Source: SZUA-309 sp965233675 (GTDB lineage Bacteria; Pseudomonadota; Gammaproteobacteria; Pseudomonadales; Azotimanducaceae). From it: DNA of 64,000 bases. A program made the translations under genes and the position numbers. Position 1 is the first letter of the stretch. Each line of letters begins with the position of its first letter. The notes beneath the pieces were generated by a model, which was not told where the DNA came from, did not search any database, and worked only from the letters and a program-made list of their open reading frames with translations. The stretch spans positions 1,178,001-1,242,000 of the forward strand of contig OZ247498.1 in the NCBI GenBank assembly GCA_965233675.1, in the 5' to 3' direction. This document shows positions 60,046-64,000 of the stretch, piece after piece.

Positions 60046-60591
60046 ATGCAAATTGAACCCAGCCCTCTATCGGACGCATATGTGATTCGCCTGGAAAAAT
60101 TCGGCGATGATCGAGGTTTCTTTGCACGGCTTTACTGCTCGAACGAATTTTCCGAGGCTGGTTTGGTCAGTGATTTCGTTCAGGTCAACAACTCTTTAAC
60201 AGCTCATCGTGGGACCTTGCGTGGCATGCATTTCCAGATCGCGCCACATCAGGAAACGAAGCTGGTCCGCTGCATAAAAGGCGCCTTCTATGATGTGATT
60301 GTCGATCTCAGACCGGAATCGGACACCTACAAACAGCACTTTGGTATCGAACTTAGCGCTGACAATCGAACGATGCTCTATGTCCCCAAGGGTTTCGCAC
60401 ACAGTTTCTTGACTCTGACAGATGATGCTGAAGCCCTGTATTTTGTGGACGAGTTCTACGCGCCTGAAGCGGAACGGGGTTTGCGCTGGAACGATCCTGA
60501 ATTTGCGATCGATTGGCCGATTGAACCGACCGTAATATCAGAAAAGGATGCATCCTGGCCTGATTTTGACCCTAGTTACCACGCTGCCTGA
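60046..60591 (+). CDS. rfbC: RmlC/RfbC-type sugar 3,5-epimerase
   Basis: A 181-residue cupin enzyme of the dTDP-4-dehydrorhamnose 3,5-epimerase family. The marks are DDRGFFARLYCSNEF, LTAHRGTLRGMHFQI (catalytic His), KLVRCIKGAFYDVIVDLR and VPKGFAHSFLTLTDDAEALYFVDEFYAPEAERGLRWNDP split across the barrel. In an rfbF cluster it more likely acts on a CDP- than a dTDP-sugar, so the symbol marks the family rather than a proven substrate. ATG at 60046, 45 bp after the methyltransferase. Confidence 0.88.
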   Translation: MQIEPSPLSDAYVIRLEKFGDDRGFFARLYCSNEFSEAGLVSDFVQVNNSLTAHRGTLRGMHFQIAPHQETKLVRCIKGAFYDVIVDLRPESDTYKQHFGIELSADNRTMLYVPKGFAHSFLTLTDDAEALYFVDEFYAPEAERGLRWNDPEFAIDWPIEPTVISEKDASWPDFDPSYHAA

Positions 60592-60603
60592 ACCGCTAAA
60601 ACG

Positions 60604-61521
60604 ATGAAGATATTGTTTACCGGCGGCAGCTCATTTACTGGAATGTGGTTTGCTTGCGAACTAGCAACTGCAGGACATGAGGTGTTTGCAACATTCCAGC
60701 AAGCTAAGCGAAATTATTCAGGACTCTCAGGAACAAGAGTTGATCAGGTAGTGCAACACGCAGTTCCGATCTGGGAGTGCAGTTTTGGTGACGGCCGGTT
60801 TCTCGAGTTCATTCACTCCAACCGGGTTGATGTTGTTTGCCACCATGGGGCCGATGTCGGCGATTATCGGAGCTTGGATTTCAATGTTGGAAGGGCGATC
60901 GAATCAAATTCGCACCGCATTAACGAGGTGTGCGATGTCTTGAGTGGCTGTGGCTGCAAGGCGCTAGTTTTGACCGGTTCAGTGTTCGAAGGCGGAGAAG
61001 GGCGAGGCTCAGGTGATGGGCAGGCATTTTCTCCGTATGGCCTTTCGAAGGAACTCACTTATAGGGTGTTTGAGTATTTTTTACGTTTGCGCGACGTGAA
61101 GCTAGGAAAATTTGTCGTGCCAAACCCATTCGGTCCTTTCGAAGAGCCACGTTTTACTGCTTACCTTGCAAGATGCTGGATAGAAGGAAATGCAGCTGTT
61201 GTGAATACGCCAGACTACATTCGGGACAATATACATGTGGATTTACTTGCAAAAATGTATGTGCAATTTGTTGAGGATATTTGTGCAGGCGATGAGTTGA
61301 CGATGCACATAAATCCCAGCGGATACGTCGAAAGCCAGGGAGAGTTCGCTGGTCGGTTTGCAATAGAAATGCGAAGGCGCACCGGCGCTGCTTGCAATCT
61401 GAAGCTCGCCACTCAGAAGGACTTTTCTGAACCAATAGACCGACACAATACTGACAAAGCTCAGGTGGTTGGCTGGTCGGAAGAGGCGGCTTGGGACAGA
61501 ATCGCAGAATACTACTGGTGA
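60604..61521 (+). CDS. NAD-dependent epimerase/reductase (SDR)
   Basis: A 305-residue SDR enzyme. The cofactor loop reads FTGGSSFTGMWFA (a variant of GxxGxxG), and the active site is YGLSKEL (YxxxK) with LTGSVFEGGE in front. The C-terminal NIHVDLLAKMY and GYVESQGEFAGRFA resemble NDP-sugar 4-ketoreductases in rfbF-type clusters, such as CDP-paratose or abequose synthases. It starts at the ATG at 60604, 12 bp after the epimerase; it probably ends the deoxysugar pathway by ketoreduction. Its base composition is AT-rich compared with the first part of the window. Confidence 0.8.
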   Translation: MKILFTGGSSFTGMWFACELATAGHEVFATFQQAKRNYSGLSGTRVDQVVQHAVPIWECSFGDGRFLEFIHSNRVDVVCHHGADVGDYRSLDFNVGRAIESNSHRINEVCDVLSGCGCKALVLTGSVFEGGEGRGSGDGQAFSPYGLSKELTYRVFEYFLRLRDVKLGKFVVPNPFGPFEEPRFTAYLARCWIEGNAAVVNTPDYIRDNIHVDLLAKMYVQFVEDICAGDELTMHINPSGYVESQGEFAGRFAIEMRRRTGAACNLKLATQKDFSEPIDRHNTDKAQVVGWSEEAAWDRIAEYYW

Positions 61522-61556
61522 ATGCCAACACAGATCAATCACGGAGGTCTGAAGCT

Positions 61557-62492
61557 GTGATGCCGCCGCTTGTCGTTGCAGTAGTACTTACTTGGAATGA
61601 CACAGAGTTAACTAGAGGTTGTTTGCGCTCTGTTTTTGCAAATGACTATCCGAACCTCCAGGTAGTCCTAGTAGACAATGGGTCAATACCTCCGGTGGGA
61701 ACGGAACTCGAACGAGATTTTCCAGAAGTATCACTTGTTCAGAATCCACACAATCAGGGGTTTTCAGGTGGCGCGAATCGAGGGCTAGAGAAAGCGCTTG
61801 AGTTGGGGGCAGTCTATATTCACTTGATTGGCAATGATGCCACCTTGAGTCCGGACACCATTTCAAACCTTGTAGCTACTGCAGAATCTAATCCGGAAGG
61901 CTGCGCATTCGGTCCGCTGTTATTGGATCCAGGAGAAGAGAGGGTCGTCCAGTTCTATACGGCATCGCTAGATCGTGAAAGAACCAAGCACGTGCACCAC
62001 CACGTAGGAGAGGCATACGACAAAAATAGTTGGCCTGTGGCTGTGTGTGAATTCATTCCTTGTGTTGCGTTGATGTTTCGAGCAAAAGCGTTGGTGCAAT
62101 CTGGATTGTTTGATGAGTCCTTCGGCACTTGTTGGGAAGACTATGACTTGTGTCTACGACTGAGAGACGCAGGTTGGAAGTATTTTGCGGTTGGGAATGC
62201 GACAGCCGTGCATATTGGTAGCCACACCACTGGACGTATATCTCCATACATTGTGTATCACGATACCCGCAACCGGCTGACATGCATTGGACGTCATGCG
62301 GGCAAGGGGGCTGTGCGACGTCACTTCGTGCACTACGTGCGGTCGTTTAAAAACACCGTCACGCAATACGGATTCTTCAACTGGTCTTGTCACCTAGCCT
62401 TCATCAAAGCCTTTTGGCACTACCTCATAAAAGTACAAGGGGAAGAGAGTCGAAGCAAAACCCGTAGTGGGATACCTGGACTTGGTTCATAG
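61557..62492 (+). CDS. Family 2 glycosyltransferase
   Basis: A glycosyltransferase family 2 protein of about 311 residues. N-terminal GT-A fold: VVLTWNDTELTRGCLRSVF, VDNGSIPP, NPHNQGFSGGANRGL, IGNDATLSPD (the metal-binding DxD is replaced by ND-A), and FGTCWEDYDLCLRLRDAGW (catalytic ED). The C-terminus is basic and slightly hydrophobic. A GGAGG site at 61543-61547 fits the GTG at 61557 (9 bp); the next codon is ATG. A frame starting at 61491 overlaps the upstream gene and has no site. It would transfer the sugar made by the upstream genes to a lipid or glycan; substrate unknown. Confidence 0.88.
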   Translation: MMPPLVVAVVLTWNDTELTRGCLRSVFANDYPNLQVVLVDNGSIPPVGTELERDFPEVSLVQNPHNQGFSGGANRGLEKALELGAVYIHLIGNDATLSPDTISNLVATAESNPEGCAFGPLLLDPGEERVVQFYTASLDRERTKHVHHHVGEAYDKNSWPVAVCEFIPCVALMFRAKALVQSGLFDESFGTCWEDYDLCLRLRDAGWKYFAVGNATAVHIGSHTTGRISPYIVYHDTRNRLTCIGRHAGKGAVRRHFVHYVRSFKNTVTQYGFFNWSCHLAFIKAFWHYLIKVQGEESRSKTRSGIPGLGS

Positions 62493-62552
62493 TCAAAACA
62501 TAATCGGCTATCGCAGAATTGCCTGTTTACGATCCTATCTGCTGAGTAGACC

Positions 62553-64000
62553 TTGAGCGCCGAATTGACCATAGAAGAAGCGGCCGTTGGTCAGTGGGAT
62601 GTTGTCATCGTCGGTGCTGGTATGGGCGGCGGTGCGGTTGCCTACGAACTGGCACATCGCGGGTTCAACGTTCTCATTGTCGAAAAAGGCTTTGCGTCTC
62701 TGGAACAGGATAAGTCCGGCACTGTATCTTCTTCGGAGAATCCAGACGCCCGTCTACGGCACGGGTATTGGCCTACTAGACTGGCTACTGAGATTGACAA
62801 CAAGGCCAGCCAGATATGGCCGGCCTTGGGCTGTGGATTTGGTGGCTCAACATCGCTCTACGCGGCGGCACTAAGTCGACTCGAACCGATGGATTTCCAT
62901 GAGCGAAACCTACCCGATGGCGGCAAAGCGGGTTGGCCTTTTAGTTATGAGGATTTAGAACCCTATTACTTGAAGGCAGAACAACTGTTTTCGGTGTGCG
63001 GGACGAAAGATCCGAGAATGCTCAGCGCCAATTATTCACTGCATAATCCGCCAGCGATGGATGCTCGCGATCGATATTTTTTTACAAAGTTCAAAGAAGC
63101 GGGATTGAACCCATACCGGCTGCATAATGCGATTGGGTATGAATCTGGTTGTACCGAGTGTGCTGGGACGATTTGTATCAGTGATTGCAAAGGAAGTGCA
63201 GCAAATCGGTTGATTAAGCCGGCGGCTAAGACTGGGCAACTGAGTTTTGTGGAGAAGACTCAGGCGATAAAGATTGAAGCAGACAGCCAACGCGTCACGC
63301 ATATATTAATGCAACAGGGCAGTGTTGAGCGGAAGGTGAAGGCAAAAGTATTCGTGCTTGCGGCTGGAGCACTTGCCACACCAGCGCTGCTGCTGAGTTC
63401 AAAAAGCGACCTTTGGCCTAATGGGGTGGCGAATGAGAATGACGTCGTCGGCAGAAATCTGATGTTTCACGCATCCGATTTTGTCGCGGTATGGCCTAGA
63501 GCAAAAGCAAATAGAAGTGGCCCCAACAGGACAATTGCTTTGCGTGATTTCTACGAGGTTGATGGGGTGAGGCTGGGAGAGTTCCAGTCGATGGGTTTAA
63601 CGGCAGGTTATGCGGAGATATTGACTTTCCTGCATCACGCTTTTGATAGTGGCCCATTTAGAAGGATGGGATTGCTCAGACAGTTCCTAAGAGTGCCAGC
63701 GTATCTCGGTTCCAAGATGTTCAGCGAAGCAAGCATATTCAGTACGATTATCGAGGATCTGCCGTACACGCATAACAGGGTGCTAGCAGATTCGAACCAA
63801 CCGTCTGGATTTCAAGTCAAATACAATATTTCGGATGAACTCCGTAATCGAGTCTACACTATGAGACGATTGCTGAAAGAACGACTGGCAGGAGTCTATA
63901 GCATCGTTGTAAACAGGGATGTGACGCTCAATTTTGGCCACGCCTGTGGGACCTGCCGAGCTGGATTGAACCCAGAATCCAGTGTTGTAGATGAATATGG
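62553..64000 (+). CDS. GMC-family FAD oxidoreductase (partial, runs off end)
   Basis: An open frame of at least 482 codons, cut by the window end; I translated it by hand. It starts with TTG at 62553 and has a Rossmann FAD motif DVVIVGAGMGGGAVAYELA, then LGCGFGGSTSLYAAA, and a C-terminal HACGTCRAGLNP typical of the GMC oxidoreductase end (alcohol, sugar and choline dehydrogenases). In the middle, CTECAGTICISDC gives a four-Cys pattern (C-x2-C-x4-C-x3-C) found in a subset of GMC proteins. No signal peptide is evident. It closes the visible sugar/glycan locus and may oxidise a sugar hydroxyl. The 60-bp gap before it shows no terminator. Confidence 0.82.
   Translation, partial: MSAELTIEEAAVGQWDVVIVGAGMGGGAVAYELAHRGFNVLIVEKGFASLEQDKSGTVSSSENPDARLRHGYWPTRLATEIDNKASQIWPALGCGFGGSTSLYAAALSRLEPMDFHERNLPDGGKAGWPFSYEDLEPYYLKAEQLFSVCGTKDPRMLSANYSLHNPPAMDARDRYFFTKFKEAGLNPYRLHNAIGYESGCTECAGTICISDCKGSAANRLIKPAAKTGQLSFVEKTQAIKIEADSQRVTHILMQQGSVERKVKAKVFVLAAGALATPALLLSSKSDLWPNGVANENDVVGRNLMFHASDFVAVWPRAKANRSGPNRTIALRDFYEVDGVRLGEFQSMGLTAGYAEILTFLHHAFDSGPFRRMGLLRQFLRVPAYLGSKMFSEASIFSTIIEDLPYTHNRVLADSNQPSGFQVKYNISDELRNRVYTMRRLLKERLAGVYSIVVNRDVTLNFGHACGTCRAGLNPESSVVDEY

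Overview
The window looks like the chromosome of a gammaproteobacterium, probably marine or otherwise aquatic. The evidence is the proteobacterial housekeeping set (rmuC, csrA, pyk, hemF), abundant lipoproteins and TonB/porin proteins, and a histidine kinase/response regulator pair that resembles the 'dedicated sortase' regulators of marine proteobacteria. Base composition is GC-rich and uniform up to about 52.6 kb, then visibly more AT-rich to the end. No rRNA, tRNA, CRISPR array, transposase or phage gene was recognised.

Layout. 0-7 kb: a phosphate-acquisition island. A TonB-dependent receptor overlaps a lipoprotein beta-propeller phytase; next come a convergent outer-membrane porin, a serine hydrolase and a small lipoprotein. 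The porin and the small lipoprotein each have 11-bp-spaced TGTCAT repeats (Pho boxes) upstream. 7-17 kb: housekeeping and DNA repair (exported methyltransferase-like protein, HpcH-type aldolase, RmuC, CsrA, a FAN1-type nuclease overlapping a nuclease/XPD-like helicase, pyruvate kinase). 17.2-17.8 kb: a non-coding stretch between convergent genes with two inverted copies of a structured 86-bp repeat, each bracketed by its own long complementary arms. 17.8-33.6 kb: TauE/SafE permease, an overlapping MORN - Ser/Thr kinase - FHA signalling trio, an MBL hydrolase, hemF, a two-component system, nicotinamide riboside salvage (pnuC plus NadR-like kinase), VanZ, CoxE-type VWA protein and a sirtuin.

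33.6-52.6 kb: a biosynthetic region. One very tightly packed minus-strand operon carries a chloramphenicol-phosphotransferase-like kinase, an alpha/beta hydrolase, a carrier protein, an acyl-CoA dehydrogenase, a tRNA-synthetase-like amino acid:carrier-protein ligase, a DUF1839 protein, a GH2 glycosidase and a tandem hydrolase, perhaps ending in the sirtuin. Beside it are a phosphopantetheinyl transferase, a NupC-type transporter, a one-module type I polyketide synthase (KS-AT-KR-DH-ACP-TE) and a divergent crotonyl-CoA carboxylase/reductase that could make its extender unit. I infer a secondary-metabolite locus in which the transferase activates both carrier domains; the product is unknown and this is the best candidate for an undescribed system.

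52.7-64 kb: an unknown lipoprotein and an orphan ExbD, then an AT-richer surface-glycan-like locus: SxtJ-like protein, DUF5989 miniprotein, carbamoyltransferase, CDP-sugar genes (rfbF, two SDR epimerases, a methyltransferase, rfbC-like epimerase), a family 2 glycosyltransferase and a GMC oxidoreductase that runs off the end.
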